64,000 nucleotides of DNA from Impatiens glandulifera (taxonomy: Eukaryota; Streptophyta; Magnoliopsida; Ericales; Balsaminaceae): contig NC_061862.1 of the NCBI RefSeq assembly GCF_907164915.1, positions 7,427,505-7,491,504 of the forward strand, in the 5' to 3' direction. The stretch's first letter is position 1. Each line of letters begins with the position of its first letter. A model generated the notes under the pieces. The model ran no database searches. It had not been told where the DNA came from and saw only the letters and a program-made list of their open reading frames with translations. Below, in pieces: positions 36,869 through 47,585 of this stretch. The translations under genes and the position numbers were made by a program.

Positions 36869-37101
36869 AGAGGAACCTTGAAAGTGTTCTTCTGATCCTC
36901 GTCGACTGCAATGAGAAAGAAGAAAGTAACGAAACATAAGATCATCAGAATTAACGATCGAAGAAGAAATGAAGAAGAAATCGAGAAAAGTAAAATAAAG
37001 CATTGGAGTATGATCTAGTAGATGATAATCTATGAGCACTAATTACCTCCTTCCATTAGCTTGCATAACTGCTTGATCATATCTTCGGTGATCATATCCA
37101 T
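33524..37101 (-). CDS. SEC14-like (CRAL-TRIO) phosphatidylinositol/lipid transfer protein
   Basis: Binds and exchanges a phospholipid, typically phosphatidylinositol, at cytosolic membrane faces. Eleven exons: 37101-37047, 36905-36877, 36502-36419, 36321-36268, 35761-35684, 35369-35316, 35080-35021, 34932-34837, 34718-34617, 34534-34454 and 33808-33524. All have GT-AG borders and compatible phases, giving 325 residues. The N-terminal helical CRAL-TRIO_N part (about 20-75) has GYPSETLKRFLLARDGNVVK. The lipid-binding domain (about 90-255) has GLPVIAVGVGLSTYDKAS, GTCVKILDMTGLKLSALN, YYIVNAPYIFSACWKVVKPL and VQVLQGCG. A low-complexity tail follows. No lesion is seen. The plant family has many paralogues, so I give no symbol. 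Exon 9 has a duplicated acceptor (see findings). Confidence 0.95.
34711..34769 (-). repeat. 23-bp duplication containing the exon 9 acceptor
   Basis: The 23 bases at 34711-34733 and 34747-34769 are identical and each contains TTTCAG/CTGTTAAC on the minus strand. Two equivalent 3' splice sites therefore lie 36 bases apart in the SEC14-like gene. Confidence 0.9.
36834..36864. repeat. (GA)n microsatellite in SEC14-like intron 2
   Basis: About fifteen GA units, a CT run on the coding strand, beginning 12 bases after the exon 2 donor. Another C/T run lies in the 5' UTR at about 37103-37120. Confidence 0.95.
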
Positions 37102-37334
37102 TCTCTCTCTCTATCTCTCTAGTGAGTAGATTCGTACGCAGATTTGAAGAAGAGAGGGAGAGAATGGAAAGAGTCGAGAATGGAAGAAAGTGTGCGGTTG
37201 TGGCTTCAACTGGAAAATGTGAGCAGGGGTCCCTTTTTTCCTCCCTCCTCTTGACGAAGAAGAAGAGCTCTTTTTCTGATTCCTTTTGCCCCCAACCGCC
37301 TCTTCGATTCTCTCTCTATGAGATGTAATTTTAT

Positions 37335-38149
37335 GGAGAAATTTGATGAAATGACCCTAATTATTATTTAAGTGTGCCGCGAACTTAATAAAAATTGCGT
37401 AAATGATCGCTTTATATTTTTTAACGGTGACCATTTAGGTAAGTTTTAGGTTGGAGGGTTCGGGTAGACAAGTTAAGGGGTTCGACGATTCTAACATAAA
37501 CCTGACCTGTTTAATAATTCGGGTCAAAAATCTCTAACATAAACCTGACCTGGTTATTTGTGTTTAACCTGAACCTGACCCATTTGACCTATTTAACCAG
37601 ATTTACCTAATTCAACTCGAATCAAACCCAATGTAATTAATTCATATCTCTATTTCAAATTAAAATGACATCACTACAAAATAAAAATGAAGTTAAATCA
37701 CAAATTCACTTATACAAAATTTTACAAAAGAAAATGAGTGAGTGACTAAGAAAAAATAACACAAAACTCAACAAAAGAAACTTGTAAACGGGTTATCGGA
37801 TCTACTTTGTGTCATGTTAGGTCGCCCCGATTTTGACCTATTTATTAATCATGTTATACATATCGACCTGATTTTGACCCGAACAAAAAAATACATAACC
37901 CTAACCTGATTTTTTCGTATTCGGTCCGGGTCGTGTTTTCGTGTCGTGTCTAAAATTGTCAGCCCTGCTATTTTTTGGACAAAAAATATCATCGTCGCGT
38001 ACGCAACGGAACGAACGCATCACGAGCATGCCGTCGCGAGACGATGTATTTTTGTCTAAAAAATAGAAAGTGGTCATTTACTTAATTTTTGTTTGGCGCT
38101 AGTAATATGCAAATTAAGACAATTGTGAGTGTTATTTCATCCAATTTCC
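37335..38149. mobile_element. 815-bp inverted-repeat element, MULE/MITE-like, with nested repeats
   Basis: Both ends share a diverged inverted repeat of about 95 bases: left GGAGAAATTTGATGAAATGA, right (reverse complement) GGAAATTGGATGAAATAACA. It extends to ATATTTTTTAACGG on the left and CTATTTTTTAGAC on the right. The flanks AATTTTAT and AATTTTAA could be a decayed 8-9-bp target duplication. The interior (about 37440-37966) is rich in ACCTGACC and ACCCGA phrases and ends with AATTGTCAGCCCTGC, like another repeat nested inside. It lies about 230 bases upstream of the SEC14-like start codon. No coding sequence is present. Confidence 0.55.
37968..38066. repeat. CpG-rich palindrome (hairpin)
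   Basis: CTATTTTTTGGACAAAAAAT through CATCGTCGCG pairs with CGCGAGACGATG through TTTGTCTAAAAAATAG at 38035-38066, with about 32-base arms and few mismatches. The ~35-base loop is unusually rich in CG dinucleotides for this AT-rich region. Confidence 0.8.
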
Positions 38150-39095
38150 AATTTTAAAGATGTTTTAAATTTTATTATTTGGTCCATTTGATGGTAAATA
38201 AAATCAATGTGTAAAAATATTTAAATAATATTATTTGAAAAGGTTCATCAAAGACCAACTACAAGGGTAGGTCAATAATGATAGGTTTGACATTAAAGTA
38301 TTTTCCATAAATGTAAATAAATACATTCTCCTCATGAAAAAAAATATTTAATTTTTATTATTTGCTGTCCTAATCTAATATAAAAAAATATGTAAATGAA
38401 TAGTAAATTTTATTAAAATATAAGTAAATTTGTAATATTATTATTATTTGTCGGTATTATGTTTATAACATTATTGGAAATGATGCCACGTGAAACTTGT
38501 CCCTACACGTGATATACGGTGGAGTGGGGTTTGTTTGAATGCAAATGACGCAATTTGGGGGGAATATTTATTGGATATTATTAAAGTTTCTCTTCTAAAT
38601 AAATATCTTAACCCAAATCCATATGAAAAAAAAGATTTATAATATTGTTTAGTTTGAAGCTGCTTTATTTGAATTTAAATTGAATCATTCATAAAAGAAT
38701 AAAAGTATTAATGATTAATAAAAAAAAATTGATCAGACTTAAATAATTTAATATAAATGGTAGAGATCTGATCTCTGAATGTGCATTTTGGATCCACTAA
38801 CCACGTTGTTCAATGTAAACTCCTCAAATAAAAAGCAAAAAAATAAGAAAAGATAAATTTGAATAAGGTTAAGCAAAGTAGGTCTTCAGTCAAAAAGTTT
38901 CCATTAACCCAAAAAAGCAGAGATCTTTCTCCAAAGTTGAAACAAAGATAGGTCACAAAACACAATAAAAATATATCAGTTCTCCACTAGTGCTAGTAAG
39001 AACACACTTAACCATTACCGGCAAAAAGTAAATAAAAACTCAAGTTTATAACCAAAACAGAACATATAGATAATGCAACGACGATGTTCGTCAAG
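38150..39095. other. Intergenic, no recognisable gene
   Basis: AT-rich spacer; the part next to 39095 is presumably the HSP90 3' UTR. No repeat boundary or frame is supported. Confidence 0.6.
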
Positions 39096-41674
39096 TTAGT
39101 CTACCTCCTCCATCTTGCTGCCATCGGCATCAGCGTCGATATCTTCCAATGCAGGCATGTCAACCTCAGCATCAGCAGATTCATCATCATCAATGTTCAA
39201 ACCAAGTTTCAGCATCCTGTGAATCCTGTTCCCGAAAGTGTTGGGCTCATCGAGGCTAAAACCAGACGTGAGAAGTGAAGTCTCGAACAACAATAGAACC
39301 AAATCCTTCACAGATTTGTCGTTCTTATCCACCTCAGCCCTCTTCCTCAGTTCCACCATGATAGTGTTCTCCGGGTTAATCTCCATAGTCTTCTTGCTCG
39401 ACATGTAACCAGCTGAGCTAGAGTCCCTTAGAGCTTGAGCCTTCATGATCCTCTCCATGTTAGCCGTCCAACCATATTCACCAGTCACCAAACAGCAGGG
39501 TGAGTCCACAACACGGTCAGATACAATAACCTTCTCCACCTTATCGCCCAACACGTCCTTCATCACCTTACAAAGTCCTTCAAATTTCTCCTTTAATTCT
39601 TCCTTCTTCTTTTTCTCATCATCGCTCTCTTCCAGCTTTAGACCTTCCTTAGTTGCTGATACCAACTTCTTGTCCTCAAACTCCTTCAACTGACCCACTG
39701 CATACTCATCAATGGCGTCCACCATGAATAGCACCTCGTATCCCTTCTTCTTCAGCCTCTCCAGGAAGGGAGAGTTTTCAACAGCCTTCTTGCTTTCACC
39801 GGTTATGTAATAGATTTCGCTCTGTCCTTCCTTCATCCTGGTTACGTAATCCTTCAAGCTGGTCATCTCGTCACCACTCTTTGTCGAGTGGTATCTAAGT
39901 AATTCAGCAATCTTAGCCTTGTTCTGTGCATCTTCGTGGATACCCAGTTTGAGATTCTTTGAGAATGACTCGTAAAACTTGTTGTAGTCTTCCTTGTTCT
40001 CAGCAATCTCGAAGACTAGCTCAAGGCATTTCTTCACTAAGTTCTTGCGGATAACCTTGAGGATCTTATTCTGCTGTAATGTCTCTCTTGAAATGTTGAG
40101 CGGGAGGTCCTCTGAATCTACGATACCCTTAACAAACCCGAGGTATTCGGGCATCAGATCCTCGCAGTTGTCCATGATGAAGACTCTTCGAACGTAGAGT
40201 TTGATGTTGTTGGCCTTCTTCTTGTTATCAAAGAGGTCAAAAGGTGCTCTCTTTGGAACAAACAGAACAGCCTTAAACTCCAATTGACCTTCCACAGAGA
40301 AATGCTTAACTGCAAGATGCTCCTCCCAGTCATTGGTTAAGCTCTTGTAGAAGGCGCCATACTCTTCCTTAGTGATCTCTTCTGGCTTCCTCATCCAGAT
40401 AGGCTTCTGCTTGTTAACCAAAGACCATTCGTGAGAGACCTCCTTGATCGTCTTCTTCTTTTTATCATCCTTCTCCTTTTCTTCATCAACTTCCTCTACT
40501 TTTCCTTCCTCGTCCTTCTTCTCCTCATCTTCATCCTCGTCATCAGAGATCTCCTTCTCAATAGTCTTCTCAGTCCAAAGAGAGATTGGATAACTAATAA
40601 ACTCGGAATGTTTCTTGACCAAGTCCTTCAGTCTGCTCTCCTCAAGATATTCAAGTTGATCTTCTTTAAGATACAACGTAATCTTGGTACCCCTGCCTAG
40701 GTTCTCACCAGAAGTATCTCTAGTAACTGTGAAAGAACCACCAGCATGAGATTCCCACACGTACTGCTCATCATCGTTGTGCTTGGTAGTAACAATAGTC
40801 TTCTCAGCAACCAAGTAAGCCGAATAGAACCCAACACCAAATTGCCCAATCATACTCACATCAGCACCAGCAGAAAGAGCTTCCATGAACTCTTTAGTAC
40901 CCGACCTTGCTATAGTTCCAAGGTTGTTTACCAAATCTGATATCATTTGTAAAACAAGTAAAAACAAAATTAATACACAATAGTTGAACGACCAACACTA
41001 ATTCAGAATCATAACCTGCATATTATATTACATACCAGCCTTTGTCATTCCAATTCCACTGTCAATGATAGTTAAGGTTTTGTTGACTTTGTCAGGGACA
41101 AGGTGAACGAAAAGCTCAGGTTGACCATCTAGCTTGGTCTTGTCAGTCAAGCTCTCGAAACGGATTTTGTCTAGAGCCTACATGAAGCAAGTTGACAAAC
41201 TATTACTCATATGTCCTTTACAGATCCAGGTAATGAACACAGTCGAATGAAAATACTTCATATTGACATCTAAACAAGAAACATTCAAGTAACTAGAATA
41301 ACACTCTACATCGATCTACAATCCAATTAGAAAACAACCAAAGATAAGATGAACGGTTTATACGTGATTATATAAGCTACGCCATGATATAGGTCTGCAC
41401 AACGACTGAACTAAACATAAACGAAGGATGTCGATAAAACAACATGAAATAGCATCGTATAACTAGTAAAGGTGCTAAAATGTGTATAGAAACGGAGATC
41501 GGTGGAAATAAAACTGAGTTACAGTCAAAATGAAAGAGAGAGGTGACTTACATCAGAAGCATTACTGATAAGTTCACGGAGAAAGATCTCCTTGTTGCTG
41601 TAGAAAGTGTTGATGATAAGACTCAAAAGCTGGTTGATTTCAGCCTGGAAGGCGAACGTCTCGATTTCCGCCAT
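39096..41674 (-). CDS. HSP90: Cytosolic heat shock protein 90
   Basis: ATP-dependent chaperone for kinases, receptors and immune receptors. Exons 41674-41552, 41177-41036 and 40936-39096 join in phase to 701 residues, the normal cytosolic plant length and three-exon layout. The ATPase domain has [37 protein letters not shown] and the lid/Gly motif [14 protein letters not shown] (about 119-132). An acidic/lysine-rich charged linker covers about 215-254. The middle domain has [18 protein letters not shown] and [12 protein letters not shown]. The protein ends in MEEVD, the TPR-cochaperone docking motif, which indicates cytosol rather than ER or organelle. No lesions are visible. Upstream sequence has a TATA box and a candidate heat-shock element. 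Confidence 0.98.
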
Positions 41675-41758
41675 AGCTGATCTAGAACTGATGAAAATAG
41701 GGCAGATGAAACGATATGCGGGAGGGAATGGAGAATGAATAGAAGAGAAAGGCTTCTC

Positions 41759-41816
41759 TTATAAGGGAGACGAGTAGGGTTTCTCCTACTGTATCTTCTA
41801 AAGTTCTAGATCCTTC
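41759..41816 (-). promoter_or_regulatory. HSP90 core promoter: TATA and candidate heat-shock element
   Basis: TTATAA at 41759-41764 lies about 85 bases upstream of the start codon. About 45 bases further upstream, TTCTAGATCCTTC (41804-41816) approximates the alternating TTC/GAA heat-shock element with one mismatch in the central GAA. Heat induction is expected for the family; activity of this site is inference. Confidence 0.5.
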
Positions 41817-41829
41817 TTCTCTTCACAAA

Positions 41830-42617
41830 TAACAACGCGGGTTTTTAGTAGGATTTGATTTCGGACAAAAATATATAAAAAAGCCCATCAACTTTTATTA
41901 GATTGTAATAAGGCTTCTTAATTTAAAATAGGCCCAATTGCTTATTTGGTGCTCGAACTTTGATAGTTTTCACTAAATGGAACTCAAACTTTAAATTGTT
42001 CCGTATAAAGATCTAACTATTAAAATTTAGTGATTTGAGGTTTTCATAAATGGACAAAACTCCTACATTTTATTATATTGTGTCAATTTAATTTTTTAAT
42101 TAATTTATCACTTTTTTTAAAATCAAATTATATTTAGAGACGTTTTGGATGGGATGTGGAAAATTAGCGATATTATAAGTATATCGAAAATACCGTACCG
42201 CAATATATCGAAAATATCGATTTTTAAGTTATACCGAAAAAAATATAAGGTATGGTACCGATACCAAAATTATGTTTACGATAAATGTATGAGATTTTTA
42301 AAATTTTGATATATCTTGGTATATTGAGATATATAGAAATACCGAAATAATATTTATAAATTAAAATATATATAATACTTTTAAGTAAATAAATAAATTT
42401 AATATTAATTTCATTATAGATGAGTAATTTTTGAAAATCAAAAAAATATATAATTATATTGTAATATTAATCAATATATGTTATCTCTAAATTGAGAAAA
42501 GTTCCAACCAAACTTTCAATCTTTTGTGGTGATGAAAAATAATTGAAACTAGGTATCCGATCCTTTCAATTATTTTCAATAATATATTTTTGCAATCTTA
42601 TCCTCAATGATTTCTAC
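41830..42617. other. Intergenic with a GGTATACCG-type repeat
   Basis: No gene. About 42165-42370 contains repeated TACCGAAA/TATCGAAA/GGTATGGTACCG phrases. Similar phrases occur at about 56505-56650, suggesting two relics of one dispersed non-coding element. Confidence 0.5.
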
Positions 42618-43707
42618 TATATCGACCCAAATATCGTCAAGAGACTCGACATTTAGTATAAAATTATTCTTAAAGGAACATGTAGGTTTGGTAAATATTA
42701 CTTGTAAAAAAATGATTTTGAAACTTTCTTGTTCTTGTCATATCTCTTCACTCTTATCTTCTAATTTTCTCAAGGAGAAAAGTAAAAACATTCAAACTTC
42801 CCATAAATTATACTTTTAATTGCTTTACAACTTCCCCACAACATAACATAGCGAGATTGTATATTTTCTTACAAAATTTAATCCCAAAATATCTTTATCT
42901 AGTTGTCAATTACTATGACAATTACCAAAATACTTTGTTTGACGTATTCTACAGGTCTATAAGCCTTGCCAAGCACAAAATCACCACACGATCACTTATC
43001 TTTGACTGCACTTAAACATTAGAATACGATTTAGCATCCCCGCCTACATCAAAAGTTGAACTATTAGCATAAAGTTAAGTAAGCGATATAAAATACAAAT
43101 ATATACTTGCACATAATGAATCATGATAGCATCTTTTTATTTACTTACTTTTTACTTAACATATGTTAAGGGGTTTTAAAAAAAGTAGGCAATACATAAC
43201 ATAACGTGCATCCGACTAACGGAAGAAACATAACATGCATCCACTAAGTGGAAGGAACCCAACATGCATCAACTAAATCTTACCCCACACTTAATGGTTT
43301 TTACACATACTAATATAACTTGTCTTTCTTCACATTACATAGCCACAACATAAGAATCACCTAACGTTAAAACTACTCGCCACTTACCTCGACCAAATCA
43401 GCCTTAGTACTTTTGAATGTAGAGCCCTAAAGGCCAAATATATATACATTCACTTACCTGAAAATTCTTTTAACGATGTTGGGTGCTTCCTCCCGTTGTA
43501 ACTCACCTTGTAGACTTCAACTTTGAAGAAGATAGAAAAAATTCAATTGAAATGGAGATGGAGAGGGTTGTTGGTTAAAGAACAAGAAAAATAGATGAGA
43601 AGATAATCCTAACAAAAGAGAGAAAAATGGGTGAAAGATTATGCATGCATCTTATTTTTGCATGATTGCCAAGTGGCACATAAATATTGTCACCCCTAAT
43701 TCCTACT

Positions 43708-43716
43708 TAATATTAG
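43708..43716 (+). repeat. MULE target duplication, left copy
   Basis: TAATATTAG, identical to 47443-47451 and present once at the corresponding place in the other gypsy LTR. Nine bases is the standard Mutator-family duplication. Confidence 0.95.
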
Positions 43717-44245
43717 GGGCTCAGATCATATGTTCTAAGTTTTGTTTCACTCTGTTCTAAAATCCAAAACGACATCGTTTTAATTAACGTGAAACTTTTA
43801 ACTTTGCTTCTTTTAACTTTACTTTTTACTGTTTTCTTTTTATTTTATTTTTGTCTCTCATTTTTTGATCTATCAGCCCCATTAGCATCTCTCTCTTTTG
43901 TTGATCTATCAGCCCAATAGAAGACCAAGATCCCATCTTCAAAATTTCTAGCAAAGCCTCATGAAGTTCAAAATTTCCAGGTTAATGGATCTGAAATCCT
44001 AAAGTATCTTGTGTTTAATACGTCTTTACGAGTTCAAGTAAATCTTATTTTCAAAAAAAAGTTTAATAGGTTAAAATTAGGGTTTATCATCTTAGACGAA
44101 ATTTAATAGGTTAAAATTAGGAACTCTGAATACTATTGTCCAAAAAGAATCTGATTATTCCAATTTTTTACATTTGTTCGGTGATAATTCCAATTTTTTT
44201 TATTGTTATTTTCATTTGGTGAGCCTTGTCATATTTATAACATTT
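43717..44245 (+). repeat. MULE left terminal inverted repeat
   Basis: About 529 bases matching the reverse complement of 46893-47442. Shared blocks include CATCGTTTTAATTAACGTGA, TTTTAACTTTACTTTTTACT and GCCTTGTCATATTTATAACA (last part allowing one gap). Confidence 0.9.
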
Positions 44246-44443
44246 ATATATTGGGAAGACTAGAAACTTACTAATTATAAAATGTAGGGACTATAAATTT
44301 ACTGTTGTAAAGAGTTTTTTTTATTAATTTTGTTAATGTTAATAATGAGTTCAAGTTCAAAACATTATTCATTTAACTAACTGTTCTAAATAAATATAAA
44401 GTATGTAACAATAAAGTATTTTTTTCAGGATTGTAGTAATATA

Positions 44444-46469
44444 ATGGAAGGTGAATCTACGAGCTATCGGCGTTTAAATTTTGAAGAAAATGAAGACCGT
44501 ACATAAAATGATGTTAATGTTATCAACAAAGGTTAGATTATAATAATGAGATTTATCCTTAATGTATGAATGATAATATTGTTTTTTATTTGATATAGAT
44601 TTGGATAAAAATGATTCATTTATCATAAAAGACTTTGTACCACAATTAGGAATGGAGTTTGAGACTGAAGAAAAAGCGTATGACTTTTATTTGGCATATG
44701 TTAAGAGGGAAAGTTTTGGAATAAAAAAATCCCATAGTCATAGTGATAATTTGGGTAAAATATTGGATAAAGTCTTTTGTTGTAGTGCTCAAGGTAAGAG
44801 GGAAAAGGATAAATAATCGGTTTATGTGAATAACAGTCAGCCTGAAACAAGATTGAGTTGTAAAGCTAAAATGAAGATCTGTAACCGAACAAGTGGCGTG
44901 TTTATTGTGGTGCAATTTGTAAAAGAGCATAATCATCATCTTTAAAGTTCAAACAAGACTCACCTACATAAAAGTCGTAGAAGAATATCTTCTTTAGCTA
45001 AAATACAGATTGAAATGGCAAGTGACGTCAGAATCCCTCCAAAAGCATCTCATGATCTCATTGCAAGACAAATGGGAGGGAAACAATTTGTAGGTTTTAT
45101 TCCTGAAGATTACAGAAATTACTTGCGTTCGAAAAGAACAAGAAGTATGATGGTTGGAGACACATGAGGTGTTTTAGAATATTTGCAAAAACAACAATCT
45201 AGTGATAGTAGCTTTTATTATGCTCTTCAAGTTGACGAGGATGATTTGATAACAAATATTTTTTGGACTGATGTAAAAATGAAAGATGGTTATTATAATT
45301 TTGGAGATGTTGTTTGTTTTGATACAACATATAGGAAGAACAATGAGGGTTATTCACTTGCATTATTTGTATGTATTAATCATCATAAGCAATCAATAGT
45401 TTTTGGTGATGTTTTATTGTATGATGAAAGTTCATTGACGTTTGAATGATTGTTCGATACATTTGTTGAGACTATGGGTGGGAGAAAACCCACAACAATT
45501 TTTACAGATCAAGATGCAGCAATGACAAAGGCCTTAGCTTCTACATGGCCAACAACACATCATCGATTGTGTATTTGGCATATTTATCAGAATGTCGCTA
45601 TACATTTGAGTGGTGTTTTTTCTGTGTTTAAAGAGTTTGCTAAGGATTTTGCCACATGTGTATATGAATTCGATGAAGAGAAAGTTTTTTTTGAAGCATG
45701 GTCCATGATGTTGAACAAGTATTCACTAGAAAATAATGATTGGTTGAAGCGTATGTTTCAGATCAGAGAGAAATGGGCTTTGGTGTATGGACGAAACATG
45801 TTTTCTGAAGATATGACTACAACCCAAATAGTTGAAAGTTTGAATAGCCTTGTGAAAAAGTATGTCTCTTATAAACACAAGTTTTCAGTATTCTTTCATC
45901 ATTTTGAAAGGCTTCTTGAAGATGGTCGATATATGGAGTTAAAAGCTGATTTCAAATCAAATCATACTGTTCCTTATTTACGACATCCTATTGAAATTTT
46001 AAAACAAGCAAGAAAGATTTACACTTCCGAGGTATTCAAGTGGTTTGAAAATGAATGATTCAAATGTCATGATTATAGCGTCGAAACTTGTGTTGAGTAT
46101 GTTGGTTCATTGGTGAAATATAAAGTTATTCCTCGAGGTAAGGGATATCATCATATAGTTACACTTCATCCATCATGTGAAAGAGTTGAGTGTGATTGTA
46201 GAAAATTTGAGTTTGCGGGAATCTTGTGTTCTCATATTTTGAAAATATATACATTCATCAATGTCTATGACATTCCCAATGAGTACATATTGAAAAGATA
46301 GACACAAGGTGCTAAGGTTGGATATGTTGGAGTAAAAGATTCAAATGTTGATGAACAGTCTTTGGAGCCTAAAATACTTCAGAGTATCCGATATAAAGAA
46401 CTGTGTGGGTTGTTTGTTCAGTTAAGTATCAAGGCAGATTTCGACATCTTTTTCATTCACACACCATAA
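44444..46469 (+). pseudogene. FAR1/FHY3-type MULE transposase with seven in-frame stops
   Basis: Exon 1 (44444 to about 44531) and a long exon 2 (from about 44599) separated by a GT-AG intron. Exon 2 keeps one frame for over 600 codons. The FAR1 DNA-binding domain has LGMEFETEEKAYDFYLAYVK, VFCCSAQGKR and FVKEHNHHL. The MULE DDE domain has VVCFDTTYRKNNEGYSLALF and IFTDQDAAM with HHRLCIWHIYQN. The SWIM zinc finger is CDCRKFEFAGILCSHI. Stops lie at 44504, 44814, 44943, 45165, 45447, 46056 and 46299. At 45447, 46056 and 46299 the family context implies Trp changed to TGA/TAG, and the first fits CAA changed to TAA. No frameshift is evident. FAR1-type MULE transposases are the ancestors of the FHY3/FAR1 light-signalling factors. 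Confidence 0.9.
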
Positions 46470-46892
46470 CAAACCAGGTATAATACTTTTAGCTCTTTGA
46501 CAAATTTCTGGATCATACCATTGAAAAAAATCGACATTGAGAATCCTGCCCAAATAATTCATACAAAAATAAAGATTTACTAACTTACAAGATAAGAATC
46601 AACATATATTGAATACATGTACCGACCAATTAGGACATGACCAAAATCTCCTTCCTGGATTAGTATCCTTCCATGAAGTCACCAATATTGTTCTTTTTCT
46701 ACATAAGCACATGAACTCCATTATACTATATAACACAAACCAAAAATATGATTATACAGTAAGTTTCATTTTACCTAATCACAAAAATATGATTTACAGT
46801 AAGTTTCAATATACCTAATCACAAAAAGTATTTTTGTTACAAGTTTTGCAAATCATTACAACAAATAAGGTGTGGAATAATCAGACTATTTA

Positions 46893-47442
46893 AAAATGTT
46901 ATAAATATGACAAGGCCTCACCAAATGAAGGTAACAATAAAAAAAATTGGAAAATGGTAGGTTATCACCGGACAAATGTAAAAAATTGGAATAACTAGAT
47001 TATTTTTGGACAATAGTATTCAGAGTTCCTAATTTTAACCTATCAAATTTCGTCTAAGATGATAAACCCTAATTTTTTAAAACAAATAAACCCTAAATTT
47101 TCTGAAAATAAGATTTACCTGAACTTGTGAAGACGTATTAAACTCAAAATACTTTAGGATTTCACATCCATTAATCTGAAAATCTTGAACTTCTTTGAAA
47201 ATGAAATCTTTGTCTTTTGATATCTCTGTTGGGGCTAATAGATCAACAAGAGAGATGTTAATCGGAGCTGATGGGCTGATAGATCAAGAAGAGTGAGAGA
47301 CGGAAATAAAATAAAAAGATAACAGTGAAAGGTAAAGTAAAAAGTAAAGTTAAAAGAGATAGAGTTTAAAGTTTCACGTTAATTAAAACGATGTTGCTTT
47401 GGAAAATAGTGAAACAAAACTTGGAACAGATGATCTGAGCCC
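46893..47442 (-). repeat. MULE right terminal inverted repeat
   Basis: About 550 bases, the reverse complement of the left arm with substitutions and small indels. The inner end is marked by AAATGTTATAAATATGACAA. Confidence 0.9.
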
Positions 47443-47451
47443 TAATATTAG
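47443..47451 (+). repeat. MULE target duplication, right copy
   Basis: TAATATTAG directly follows the right terminus CTGAGCCC. Confidence 0.95.
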
Positions 47452-47585
47452 TATTCAAACCCCATTTTTATCCCAATTCAACTTTTACTCCAAAATCATA
47501 ATTTTTCATTCACAATTTAATAATACTAAATCTTGATTATTACATTCTACCCCTCTTAAATAAAATTTTGTCCCCAAAATTACTT

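Larger units (their letters stand above)
43717..47442 (+). mobile_element. Mutator-like element (FAR1-type MULE), 3726 bp
   Basis: Termini are GGGCTCAGATCAT and the reverse complement of ATGATCTGAGCCC, with long inverted repeats (43717-44245 and 46893-47442) and a perfect 9-bp target duplication. It carries one FAR1/MULE transposase gene with multiple stops, so it can no longer encode its own transposase. It inserted into an existing gypsy LTR and is therefore the younger insertion. Divergence between the two TIRs shows it is not very recent. Confidence 0.95.
42618..47544 (-). repeat. Gypsy 3' LTR, interrupted by the MULE
   Basis: LTR sequence occupies 42618-43716 and 47452-47544 (about 1192 bases), aligned with 52063-53279. 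The intervening bases are the MULE plus the duplicated target site. Confidence 0.9.

Noticed and set aside
39445..40940. Plus-strand open frames opposite HSP90
   Set aside because: Antisense shadows of the HSP90 exon, with no independent support.
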